This document shows positions 1 to 7,820 of a stretch of DNA of 10,884 nt, piece by piece (position 1 is the stretch's first letter; each line of letters begins with the position of its first letter). A program made the translations under genes and the position numbers. Source of the DNA: an uncultured Gammaproteobacteria bacterium (GTDB lineage Bacteria; Pseudomonadota; Gammaproteobacteria; GCA-002705445; GCA-002716945); assembly GCA_913041865.1 (NCBI GenBank), contig CAJWIW010000032.1, positions 1 to 10,884 on the forward strand, read 5' to 3'. The notes below the pieces were generated by a model. That model worked only from the letters and a program-made list of their open reading frames with translations, made no database searches and was not told the DNA's origin.

Positions 1-993
1 TATATGAATAATTGCTTGAAATGTAATTAGAAATCCTATCATGTAGGATAAATTACCTGCAAACATCAAATTGTTCATAAAAGATTTTTTTGCTAAGGAA
101 AATATTCGTAAAAATACTACATAGAAGACGATAATGATTAAAAGAGTGAAAATTAAACCAAGTTCTTCTGCAATTAATGCAAATATGAAATCATTATAAG
201 ACTCTGGTAGATAGAATAATTTTTGAACACTCGAACCTAAACCCAGACCAAAAAACCCACCTTTTCCAAAAGCTAATAAAGATTGCATTAATTGGTAACC
301 TGAGCCAGATGGGTCACTCCATGGATCAAGAAATGATACCATTCTTGCTAATCTATAAGGCTGAAAAATGATTAATGGTATAATAGCAAGACATACGATT
401 ACAAGATATGTGAAAAACTTTCTAATAGATAATCCCAGTATCAATGCTAATGCAAAAAAACTGCTAAATAATAGAATGATACTTCCTAAATCTTTTTGAA
501 AAATTAGGATTAAGGATAAAAAAACAACCATGGATAAACATTTATTGAATGCTTCGTTAATATTATTCCTTGAAAGATAACTACAAATCCAAATTAGCAA
601 GAATAGTCTTGATATTTCAGTCACCTGAATTGTAATAAAGCCTAGATCTAACCATCTAGTTGCACCGTTAATCTCTCTCCCTAATCCTGGTACAAAAACC
701 ACAAGAGATAACAAAAAACTCATAACAAGGAAGTATTTGGAATAATCATTGAAAAAATCAAGTTTTATTCTACTCAGGATTGATGCAGATACTAAACCTA
801 ATAACATATACAGCGAGTGCTTTATTATAAAATAGAATGATGATCCCGTTTTCTCATACGAATAATCCAAAGTTGCAGATGATACCATCACTAGTCCTAT
901 CGAGCAAAGGATAACAACAGCTAGAATAAGGGTCTGATCTATATCCCAACTCTCTGTTTGAAGGATTTTTTTTCTAATGAAATTAGTCAGCAA
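1..993 (-). CDS. ftsW: FtsW, septal peptidoglycan glycosyltransferase (SEDS family), 3' end cut by window
   Basis: FtsW polymerises lipid II into septal glycan strands in the inner membrane, working with FtsI. The frame stays open from 993 to the window edge, giving 331 residues; E. coli FtsW has about 414, so the last part (the GLTLPLISYGGSS region) is off-window. Visible family motifs are NGATRW (109-114), FQKDLG (165-170), FLDPWSDPSGSGYQL (221-235), a GLGSSVQKLFYLPE stretch (251-264) and DFIFALIAEELG (268-279). D268 matches the Asp regarded as catalytic in SEDS proteins. The usual PEAHTDF reads PESYNDF, and the usual QPSE reads QVTE. No ATG or GTG precedes the first membrane helix. The start proposed is TTG at 993, directly followed by CTG at 990; a stop lies two codons upstream. 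The gene overlaps the end of murD by 11 bases (8 if CTG is used). No clear Shine-Dalgarno is visible, so coupling to murD translation is likely. Identity is certain; the exact start is not. Confidence 0.96.
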   Translation of the reverse strand, partial: MLTNFIRKKILQTESWDIDQTLILAVVILCSIGLVMVSSATLDYSYEKTGSSFYFIIKHSLYMLLGLVSASILSRIKLDFFNDYSKYFLVMSFLLSLVVFVPGLGREINGATRWLDLGFITIQVTEISRLFLLIWICSYLSRNNINEAFNKCLSMVVFLSLILIFQKDLGSIILLFSSFFALALILGLSIRKFFTYLVIVCLAIIPLIIFQPYRLARMVSFLDPWSDPSGSGYQLMQSLLAFGKGGFFGLGLGSSVQKLFYLPESYNDFIFALIAEELGLIFTLLIIIVFYVVFLRIFSLAKKSFMNNLMFAGNLSYMIGFLITFQAIIHI

Positions 994-2284
994 TTTCTAG
1001 TACCGCATTTTTAAAAACTTTGCCCCTATGTTCATAATCTTGATAAGAATCAAAGCTTGGACTGGCAGGCGATAAAATTATTGAATCATCGCTTCTTGCA
1101 TGATTATTAGCAATTTCAACAGCATCATGCATATCTAAAGCATGAATAATTTTTACCCCGACCTTGAGATGATTAGAAATAGTCTCTGAATTATCTCCTG
1201 TAAGGATCAAAATTTTAACCGTATTATTAATGATTTCAGATAGCACGGAGTAGTTCTGTTTTTTTGTAGAACCACCCATTATCAGAATTACATTTTTACG
1301 AAGAGATCTAAGAGCCCAGTATGTTGAATCACAATTTGTAGACTTAGAGTCATTATACCATGAAATATTATTTGATTTTTTTATGAGCTCTATCCTATGA
1401 GGTGGATAAGTAAAATCTAATAGAGCCTTAATGCACCCTTGATAATCAATTCCAAGACAATCCGTCACAGACAAGACTGCTAATATGTTCTGAAGATCGT
1501 GATAACCAAAAAAACTCAAATCTATTCCGTTACAAGTTAGGTATTGATCTTTAATGGATAAATTATGCTTATTTTTATTGTTAATGACTATTTCTTCTGT
1601 AGAATTATCATATCCAAAATATTTTGCTCCAGATATTTCGACGGAATGCTTCAACGATAAATTAATAATTCTATGACAAGCATCAACAAAAATACTTTTT
1701 TTTATTTTTGAATACTTTTCAATTGTTTTGTGTCTATCAAGATGATCATCAGTGATGTTTAATATAACACTAACATTACTCTTTTTATTAGACATATACT
1801 CAAGTTGATAACTAGATAACTCAAGAATAGCATAGTCTAAATTCTCCTCTGTAAGATCGAGTGGAGGATATCCATTATTACCACATGCTCTTGCTCTTAT
1901 GTCGTGACTTCGTAGCACTTTTTCAATCATTTGTACTACTGTTGTCTTACCATTAGTACCCGTAACTGAGATTATTTTTCCTTGAAAAATTGATTTAAAA
2001 ACATCAATATCCGTATGAAGTGATATCCCCTCATTGCGTATTTGATTGATAAGTGGGTGATTAGGATCAAAGCCAGGACTAACGATCACAGTTTCAATAT
2101 TCTTCAAAAGATTATTGTCATATTGAGTGAAATAAAAATCATTGTCTGGATATTTCTTAATGTTATTAAATTTATCTGGTGTCCTTGTATCATATATTTT
2201 ACATCTATGATTTAACCTATTAAAATATCTTAAACATGATTCTCCAGTTACACCAAATCCAAGTATAAGTATTTTAGTGTTCAT
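983..2284 (-). CDS. murD: UDP-N-acetylmuramoyl-L-alanine--D-glutamate ligase MurD
   Basis: MurD is the cytoplasmic ATP-dependent ligase that adds D-glutamate to UDP-MurNAc-L-Ala. It has 433 residues, close to the E. coli 438. The N-terminal Rossmann-like UDP-binding domain starts ILILGFGVTG (5-14) and includes SPGF (69-72). The ATP P-loop is GTNGKTT (109-115). Further family motifs follow in order: ELSSYQLE, LNITDDHLDRH (central domain), YNDSKSTNCDST, and near the C-terminus LSPASPSFDSYQDYEHRG. The segment usually written GGNIG reads CGNNG here, an Ile-to-Asn change at a normally hydrophobic position. The ATG at 2284 directly abuts the mraY stop (TAAATG, no gap), so the two are probably translationally coupled; no strong Shine-Dalgarno is visible. 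Its last codons (GCT GAC TAA) contain the out-of-frame CTG that may serve ftsW. Order mraY-murD-ftsW is the standard dcw order. Confidence 0.98.
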   Translation of the reverse strand: MNTKILILGFGVTGESCLRYFNRLNHRCKIYDTRTPDKFNNIKKYPDNDFYFTQYDNNLLKNIETVIVSPGFDPNHPLINQIRNEGISLHTDIDVFKSIFQGKIISVTGTNGKTTVVQMIEKVLRSHDIRARACGNNGYPPLDLTEENLDYAILELSSYQLEYMSNKKSNVSVILNITDDHLDRHKTIEKYSKIKKSIFVDACHRIINLSLKHSVEISGAKYFGYDNSTEEIVINNKNKHNLSIKDQYLTCNGIDLSFFGYHDLQNILAVLSVTDCLGIDYQGCIKALLDFTYPPHRIELIKKSNNISWYNDSKSTNCDSTYWALRSLRKNVILIMGGSTKKQNYSVLSEIINNTVKILILTGDNSETISNHLKVGVKIIHALDMHDAVEIANNHARSDDSIILSPASPSFDSYQDYEHRGKVFKNAVLEIAD

Positions 2285-3370
2285 TTATCTGATTTTTAAG
2301 GATGACAAGCCGATTAGAACTAGAACAAATGTTATTATCCAAAATCTTACGATTATTTTAGATTCGTGCCAGCCTTGAAGCTCGAAATGATGATGAATTG
2401 GAGACATTTTAAAGACTCTTTTACCAAATACCTTGAATGAAAACACTTGAATCATCACAGACAGTGCCTCAGCAACAAAAACTCCACCCATGATCGCATA
2501 TACAAATTCTAGTCTCAATAAAATTGCAATCATTGCGAGAATGGCTCCTAATGAGAGTGATCCAACATCTCCCATAAAAACTTGAGCAGGATAAGAGTTA
2601 TACCACAGAAATCCTAAACCAGACCCTACTATGGCGCTTGCAAAGATAGAGATTTCAGAAACATCTGGTAGATAAGGTATTAAAAGATAATTAGCTATAT
2701 TAAAATTACCCTGAACATATGCAAACAAGACAAAAGCCGATGCAATTAAAATACAGGGTAGAATAGCTAAGCCGTCCAAGCCATCTGTTAGATTAACTGC
2801 ATTACTTGAGCCAACTATGACGAAAATAGACCATGGTATAAAAAAAATTCCCATATACAATGCGTACTCCTTAACGAATGGCAGAGTTAAACTTAAGTCA
2901 ATTGTATGAAATGCCGTCTTATAGATATAGATCGTTGCTAGTGAGGCAAATAATATTTGAAGGCCTAATTTAGTTTTTCCACTTATACCATCACTTGAGG
3001 AATGTAGAAATTTTTTGTAGTCATCATAAAATCCTATGCATCCGAAACTAAATAGTATGAATGATAAAATCCAGATATTGTCATTCAATATGTCTGACCA
3101 TAACAGGGTACTTGCCAAAACAGAAAAAATTATGATTGTGCCGCCCATTGAAGGAGTTTCTGCTTTGGTAGTCAAATGAGATTTTGGACCATCGTTTCTA
3201 ATACTTTGGTAAAGACTTTTTGATTTAAGATAATTTATAATCATTGGTCCTATCAATAAAGACAGTGTAAGTGCAGTCAAGGCCGATAGGATTATTCTTA
3301 AAGTAAGATATCTAAAAACATCAAATCCAGAGTAAAACTGTGTCAAATATTCAAAAAAGTAATAAAGCAT
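2285..3370 (-). CDS. mraY: Phospho-N-acetylmuramoyl-pentapeptide-transferase MraY
   Basis: MraY transfers phospho-MurNAc-pentapeptide from UDP to undecaprenyl phosphate, making lipid I in the inner membrane. At 361 residues it nearly equals the E. coli protein (360) and can be followed against it from the first residues (YYSGF-like segment at 12-16) to the last (GLSSLKIR). It is a polytopic membrane protein with about ten hydrophobic helices. Catalytic and binding motifs are the Asp pair D116-D117 in FYDDYKK, NAVNLTDGLDG (190-200), FMGDVGS with D268, and the His triad H326-H328 in MSPIHHHFE. RNDGP (58-62) and TPSMGG (72-77) form the conserved early cytoplasmic loop. The ATG at 3370 lies 15 bases after the murF stop, with a weak purine-rich AGAGA as possible Shine-Dalgarno. 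This is the only gap between genes among murE, murF, mraY and murD. Nothing is unusual in the protein. Confidence 0.99.
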   Translation of the reverse strand: MLYYFFEYLTQFYSGFDVFRYLTLRIILSALTALTLSLLIGPMIINYLKSKSLYQSIRNDGPKSHLTTKAETPSMGGTIIIFSVLASTLLWSDILNDNIWILSFILFSFGCIGFYDDYKKFLHSSSDGISGKTKLGLQILFASLATIYIYKTAFHTIDLSLTLPFVKEYALYMGIFFIPWSIFVIVGSSNAVNLTDGLDGLAILPCILIASAFVLFAYVQGNFNIANYLLIPYLPDVSEISIFASAIVGSGLGFLWYNSYPAQVFMGDVGSLSLGAILAMIAILLRLEFVYAIMGGVFVAEALSVMIQVFSFKVFGKRVFKMSPIHHHFELQGWHESKIIVRFWIITFVLVLIGLSSLKIR

Positions 3371-3385
3371 GTTTTTCTATCTCTA

Positions 3386-4729
3386 TTATTCTATTAAAGA
3401 GTTTACTATTGATTCAAATTTCATAAATCTAGAAGCTTTTATTAAAACACTTACATTAGATTTTAACATAGGTGCTATGAATTTTATCAAATCTTCTTTA
3501 GATTTAAATATTGTAATATCCATTTTAACATTATTTTTTATACTCTCAGAGTGCTCTGAGATTAAAAATATTTTATTTATTTTTTTACTTTCTGCGTATT
3601 TAACAACATTGATATGATGTTCCTCTGAATCTTCTCCTAATTCTCCCATTTGACCCATTATAATCCATTTATCATCATGCCTTCTTGCTACCAAAGAATC
3701 TATTGCAGCCCTAAATGATACTGGGTTTGCATTATATGAACTGTCAATAATCTCAGAATTATTATACCCATTCAACACAGTAAATCTTCCATTTGGCACT
3801 TCAAAAGTTAACAAACCTCTCTTAATTGATTCTTTATCTGCGCCTGACTCAGCAGAGCAAGCTATTGCAAAAAGTATATTTGTTATCATATGATCTTCAT
3901 GATAATCCGTATCAACATTGATAATGCCATATTTTTTAGTTTTTATAATTAGCGTACCAGGGCTTTGGCCGATCAATCTATAATCACTCTCTTGCCTCTT
4001 TGAGATTGTAATAATATTATGACGTGATGCTTTTTTTGCCCATCTAGGAAAGTTATCATCATCTTTATTGAGAACTATATTTTTTTCATATCCTTGATCC
4101 TCTAGTATTTCTTCCTTTGTTTGATATACATTTTCAAGACTACCAAAACTTTCCAAGTGCGCTGATGATACATTCAACAGAGCTACAGTCTTTGGATTTG
4201 CTATTGTTGTAAGATCTCTTATATCACCCACTTTACTTGCACCCATCTCCAAGACATATATTTCTGTATTAATATCTGAAGTTAAGACTGATAGAGGTAA
4301 ACCAATTTGATTATTATAATTGCCTAATGTTTGAGAAGTTTTAAAACATAATTGCATTATCGACGCAATCATCGCTGTTACAGTAGACTTACCATTGGTT
4401 CCAGTTATCCCAATACTTTTTGATTTAACTTTCTTTATGTAGTAATTTGCAATTATACCCAAAGCTTTTACAGAATCTCTTACTGTTAATACTGAAGAGT
4501 TTTTATGTGACCTGTTTGTAATGACAAGACAGGCACCGTTTTCAAGAGCATTGTCAATGTAATCATGACCATCTACATTGGAACCCTGTATAGCTATAAA
4601 GACATCATTATTTACTATTTTTCTAGAGTCGATTTTAAAGGAATTTATTTCACCATCAGGCAAAGGGTTACTAATATCCTGGATATCATTTTTAAGGATA
4701 CTTATTATTTCTGACACGGATAGATTCAT
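3386..4729 (-). CDS. murF: UDP-MurNAc-tripeptide--D-alanyl-D-alanine ligase MurF
   Basis: MurF is the cytoplasmic ATP-dependent ligase that adds D-Ala-D-Ala to complete UDP-MurNAc-pentapeptide. It has 447 residues (E. coli 452). The N-terminal domain carries FKIDSRKI (31-38) and VFIAIQGSNVDGHDYI (43-58), the uridine-binding DSR and DGH segments. The P-loop is GTNGKST (110-116). Then come GNYNNQIGLPLSVL (136-149), EMGASKVGDI (161-170), NVSSAHLESFGS (186-197), and in the C-terminal domain IDSSYNANPVSF (328-339), MGQMGELGEDSEEHH (358-372) and IKASRFMKFE (430-439). These follow the MurF pattern (AHLE, SYNANP, GELG) rather than that of MurC, MurD or MurE. The start overlaps the murE stop as ATGA (4 bases), which points to coupled translation. 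The preceding GAGAG is about ten bases from the ATG and only a weak Shine-Dalgarno. Confidence 0.98.
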   Translation of the reverse strand: MNLSVSEIISILKNDIQDISNPLPDGEINSFKIDSRKIVNNDVFIAIQGSNVDGHDYIDNALENGACLVITNRSHKNSSVLTVRDSVKALGIIANYYIKKVKSKSIGITGTNGKSTVTAMIASIMQLCFKTSQTLGNYNNQIGLPLSVLTSDINTEIYVLEMGASKVGDIRDLTTIANPKTVALLNVSSAHLESFGSLENVYQTKEEILEDQGYEKNIVLNKDDDNFPRWAKKASRHNIITISKRQESDYRLIGQSPGTLIIKTKKYGIINVDTDYHEDHMITNILFAIACSAESGADKESIKRGLLTFEVPNGRFTVLNGYNNSEIIDSSYNANPVSFRAAIDSLVARRHDDKWIIMGQMGELGEDSEEHHINVVKYAESKKINKIFLISEHSESIKNNVKMDITIFKSKEDLIKFIAPMLKSNVSVLIKASRFMKFESIVNSLIE

Positions 4730-6105
4730 TTTATTAAACTCTCTACAAACTTAATATCATTATGATAGATTTCTCTATCTTTATAAATAATCTTCGACTC
4801 GTTTCCTTTTCCAAGAAGTAAAATCAGATACTTATCCCGTGCATAATCTAGTGATCTTCTTATTGCAGCTTTTCGGTTATTGATAATTTCAAAATTGTTT
4901 TTCATATTCAATGCATCTTTTATCTGTGAAGTTATTTTTTTTGGGTCTTCTGATCTAGGGTTATCATCTGTAACGATGATGAAATCTGCATATTTTTTTG
5001 CATGACTTGCCATCGTAATTCTTTTCTCTTTATCTCTATCTCCGCCGCAACCAAATATTATCAAGAGCTTCATGTCGGAGAAATATGATCTTAAAAGACT
5101 TTTGGCATATTTGCATATATCTAAAAATGAACTTGAAGTATGTGCGTAATCAATGAGAAATATTTCATTCTTGTTGCCCCTGACTAATTGATATCTCCCT
5201 GAGATATGTTTTAGTTGTGATAAATAATGATCCTGTTTGCTTATACTGTATTGATCAAAAGTTTTTCCAAATTTAATCAGTAAATCTCTTGGAATTAGTG
5301 GTTCATTTATAGACTTTCGAGTAGGACTATATTTAAAAAATATCTTTTTTGCACTATTATTTTCGATCTTAAGGTTCTTCAATGATTCATCAATAAATAT
5401 ATACTTGGTTGTCATTTTCAATAATCTTAGTTTCGAATCAACATAGTTTGCATGATTTTTATGATACTCGATATGATCTCTCATGATATTTGTTAATATC
5501 GAAATATCAAATGAATGTGAATTTAATCTTCCTTGATGTAAACCCTGTGATGAGCATTCAATAATTAATATTCTTACATTTTTACGTCTCATCTTGTCAT
5601 ACTCTCGATAAAGTAAGTGATTCTCTGGCGTGGTTCTATATGTTGATGATAGATTTGGATATACTCCATTACCATCCGACGTTATTACTCCAATATTTCT
5701 TCTGGGCAAAATATTTGATAAAAACTGAGCTAAGAAAAGGCAGGTTGAGGTTTTGCCATTCGTGCCAGTGACACCAATTTTAATCATATCTTTTGTTGGG
5801 TAAGAGTATATGTAATCAAGAAAGGAGTTCAATTTCACACTGAGGTTGCTAATATTGAGAATAGGTAAATCATAATTAATATCATCTTTTAATATATTAT
5901 TCTCAGTTACTATTCCCCTAATTCCTTTTGATCTAGCTTCCTTGATATAATTTTGAATATTTTTCTTGTTTCCTCGTTTAAGAACTAAAATCCTACCTTT
6001 ACATATATCTCTACTGGAAAAAACAAATTTACGGTGATTAATTGTGCCTTGATTATATATATTCCCTGCAAAATTAACGATCTTTTCATTATCAGATAAT
6101 TTCAT
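4726..6105 (-). CDS. murE: UDP-MurNAc-L-Ala-D-Glu--2,6-diaminopimelate ligase MurE
   Basis: MurE adds the third stem amino acid to UDP-MurNAc-L-Ala-D-Glu in the cytoplasm. Motifs in order are the P-loop GVTGTNGKTS (111-120), RTTPE (157-161), ECSSQGL (183-189), TNIMRDHIEYH (205-215), K225 in YVDSKLRL at the place of the carbamylated lysine, GRYQLV, IDYAHTSSSFLD (318-329), FGCGGDRDKEKR (351-362) and TDDNPRSEDP (379-388). The DNPR-S/T-E form is the signature of meso-diaminopimelate ligases; lysine-adding enzymes differ here. That fits a Gram-negative cell wall. At 459 residues it is shorter than E. coli MurE (495). The shortening is mostly N-terminal, where the usual DG-containing uridine loop is reduced (SSRDICKGRILVLKRGN, 30-46). 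The ATG at 6105 overlaps the ftsI stop as ATGA. A GAGGT lies 15 bases upstream, too far to be a good ribosome site. Confidence 0.98.
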   Translation of the reverse strand: MKLSDNEKIVNFAGNIYNQGTINHRKFVFSSRDICKGRILVLKRGNKKNIQNYIKEARSKGIRGIVTENNILKDDINYDLPILNISNLSVKLNSFLDYIYSYPTKDMIKIGVTGTNGKTSTCLFLAQFLSNILPRRNIGVITSDGNGVYPNLSSTYRTTPENHLLYREYDKMRRKNVRILIIECSSQGLHQGRLNSHSFDISILTNIMRDHIEYHKNHANYVDSKLRLLKMTTKYIFIDESLKNLKIENNSAKKIFFKYSPTRKSINEPLIPRDLLIKFGKTFDQYSISKQDHYLSQLKHISGRYQLVRGNKNEIFLIDYAHTSSSFLDICKYAKSLLRSYFSDMKLLIIFGCGGDRDKEKRITMASHAKKYADFIIVTDDNPRSEDPKKITSQIKDALNMKNNFEIINNRKAAIRRSLDYARDKYLILLLGKGNESKIIYKDREIYHNDIKFVESLIK

Positions 6106-7820
6106 TGGATATCTGGATATACCTCAAGTAAATTTAGACTATAACTCATAAATTCACTAAATATTGGTGCTGCATTTTTACCACCTGATACTGGTCTATT
6201 TTTTGGATTTCTAACTATAACAGCTGCAACGTATTTGGGTTTCGAAGCGGGGGCTATTCCTACAAATAGTGCATTATGATTTCTCTCACTATATTTCCCA
6301 TTAATTCTTAATCTTACTGTCCCTGTTTTGCCTGCTACAGAGTAATTTTTTATCTTTGCGTTTCTACCAGTACCATCATCAACTGCTTTTTGCATCATCT
6401 TGAGAATTTCCTTTGATACCTCTTTCTGAAGCACTTGTTCACCATCAATTGCTCCAAAGTGTTTCTTGTAGGTCAATTGAACTCTCATTCCATCATTTGC
6501 AACAATATTATAAGCATTAGCAAGGTGAAGAAGTGTTGTAGATAAGCCATAACCATAACCTACTGTTCCATGCAAGGCATCATCCCAACTACTTATATCT
6601 TTTATGTTTCCATTTTGAATACTTGGAAAGTCGACATACAAATCACCTCCAAAATTAAATTCATTTAATGTTTTGTAAATTTCTTGTTTCTTTGTTTTTT
6701 TTGCGATAATCGCTGCTCCTACATTACTTGAATTTTGTATCACGCCTTCTAGTGTTAATAGACCCAGATTTTTATAGTCGGTCAATAATTTACTTTTGTC
6801 ATAGAGTTTCAAACCATATCCAGTATCTATTGTTTCGTTTAGGTCAACTGTTCCAGATTCTAGTGCGGCATATAAAATAATGGGTTTGATTGTTGATCCA
6901 GGCTCAAAAATTGATGAGACTGCTTTATTTTTAATTTTCTCGCCTGCGAATTCTTTCCTGTTATCTGGATTAAAAGATGGATAATTAGCCATGGTAATAA
7001 TTTCACCAGTTTGACTTCTAATAAGAATAAGAGAGGCGCTATCAGCATCTGATGAGTCGACGTGTTTTTTTAAAATGGAGTATCCAACGTATTGTAATCT
7101 TTTATCAAGAGAAAGATAGATATCCTCCCCAGGTTTAGGTTCTCTAATAATTTCTAACATCTCAACGGATCTACCCAAATTATCTTTCCTAATTTTTTTC
7201 AATCCTTTATTAGATTGCAAGATACTCTCATTAGCAAGTTCTATACCACTCAAACCTTTATCATCAATATCTGTAAAGCCCAGTACATTTGAGAAATATT
7301 CTCCACTCAAATAAATACGATCATACTCATCAATGAAGTAGACATAAGGAATGTTTATTTTATTAATATCATTATATATATCATCGTCAACTTTTCTTTT
7401 AAGATAGTATTCTGCCTTGTCTTTATTTTTTCGAAGTAATTTATTAAATGTTTTTTTGGACAAGTTTATTTTATCTAATAGTGGATCAACATTGATCTCA
7501 TTATTTATATATGGTTGATAAATTTTTCTGAAATTAATACAGAGAGTCTTTTTTGGTACACTCATAGCTAGAATATGACCATTAGTATCATATATGCTAC
7601 CTCGATTTGTGGTAATCTCTCTTAAACTTAATTGTCTTTTGTCTGCATGAGTACTCAACTGAGTTTTGCATGAATGATTATTTAAAAAGAAGCAATCAGT
7701 TTCAAATCCTTGAAGAAGAATTACTCTTGTCATCATCACAAAGAATATTGTGGAGACGATCACATAAAAAAATGATCGTCTCCAGGAGGTTGTAGTATTT
7801 AATTGTTTTTTACTAATCAG
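6102..7820 (-). CDS. ftsI: FtsI (PBP3), septal peptidoglycan transpeptidase; non-standard start proposed
   Basis: FtsI cross-links septal peptidoglycan, anchored in the inner membrane with its catalytic domain in the periplasm, and pairs with FtsW. Counting from GTG at 7763, the penicillin-binding motifs are SxxK (S290-K293 in EPGSTIKP), SxN (S345-N347 in NSSNVG) and KTGT (479-482). The pedestal domain shows RGSIYDTNG (54-62), LGFTDIDDKGLSGIE (161-175) and GRSVE. GTG at 7763 would start inside the membrane helix and remove its basic cytoplasmic flank. The open frame continues upstream to a stop at 7830-7832 and encodes SWRRSFFYVIVS, matching the SWR-plus-helix start of E. coli FtsI. No ATG, GTG or TTG is available there; only CTG (7820) and ATT (7817) are. 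CTG follows AAGG by seven bases and overlaps the ftsZ stop by eight (CTGATTAG). From CTG the protein has 572 residues (E. coli 588). The gene ends in an ATGA overlap with murE. Identity is certain; the start is inferred. Confidence 0.95.
   Translation of the reverse strand: MISKKQLNTTTSWRRSFFYVIVSTIFFVMMTRVILLQGFETDCFFLNNHSCKTQLSTHADKRQLSLREITTNRGSIYDTNGHILAMSVPKKTLCINFRKIYQPYINNEINVDPLLDKINLSKKTFNKLLRKNKDKAEYYLKRKVDDDIYNDINKINIPYVYFIDEYDRIYLSGEYFSNVLGFTDIDDKGLSGIELANESILQSNKGLKKIRKDNLGRSVEMLEIIREPKPGEDIYLSLDKRLQYVGYSILKKHVDSSDADSASLILIRSQTGEIITMANYPSFNPDNRKEFAGEKIKNKAVSSIFEPGSTIKPIILYAALESGTVDLNETIDTGYGLKLYDKSKLLTDYKNLGLLTLEGVIQNSSNVGAAIIAKKTKKQEIYKTLNEFNFGGDLYVDFPSIQNGNIKDISSWDDALHGTVGYGYGLSTTLLHLANAYNIVANDGMRVQLTYKKHFGAIDGEQVLQKEVSKEILKMMQKAVDDGTGRNAKIKNYSVAGKTGTVRLRINGKYSERNHNALFVGIAPASKPKYVAAVIVRNPKNRPVSGGKNAAPIFSEFMSYSLNLLEVYPDIQ
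7751..7784 (-). repeat. Perfect 12-bp inverted repeat (hairpin) between ftsZ stop and ftsI membrane helix
   Basis: The arms are TGGAGACGATCA (7784-7773 on the minus strand) and TGATCGTCTCCA (7762-7751), complementary at all 12 positions, with a 10-base loop TTTTTTTATG. The hairpin begins 29 bases after the ftsZ stop codon. No T tract follows the 3' arm, so it is not a normal intrinsic terminator; the seven Ts are in the loop. If ftsI starts at CTG 7820 or ATT 7817, the hairpin is inside its coding sequence, spanning the SWRRSFFYVIVS codons. The GTG at 7763 sits at the loop/3' arm border. Possible roles (inference) are protection of the ftsZ mRNA 3' end from exonucleases, partial attenuation, or damping of ftsI translation. 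The repeat itself is certain; its role is not. Confidence 0.75.

Noticed and set aside
3369..3617. 82-residue plus-strand frame opposite the murF 3' end
   Set aside because: Hydrophobic only because it is the complement of AT-rich murF codons; it is fully covered by a clear MurF.
6104..6118. Short tandem GGATAT repeat at the ftsI/murE overlap
   Set aside because: Two short units explained by codons at the end of ftsI; no wider repeat or regulatory context.
6860..7048. 62-residue minus-strand frame inside ftsI
   Set aside because: Out of frame within the conserved FtsI transpeptidase domain, with no family features.
7751..7784. Reading the ftsZ-ftsI hairpin as an intrinsic terminator
   Set aside because: No T tract follows the 3' arm on either strand, and the operon must continue into ftsI through the mur genes to ftsW.
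7785..7793. Minus-strand CCTCC near the ftsI start as a long-range anti-Shine-Dalgarno for ftsZ
   Set aside because: Only six contiguous bases could pair with the ftsZ GGAGGT more than a kilobase away, which is easily chance.
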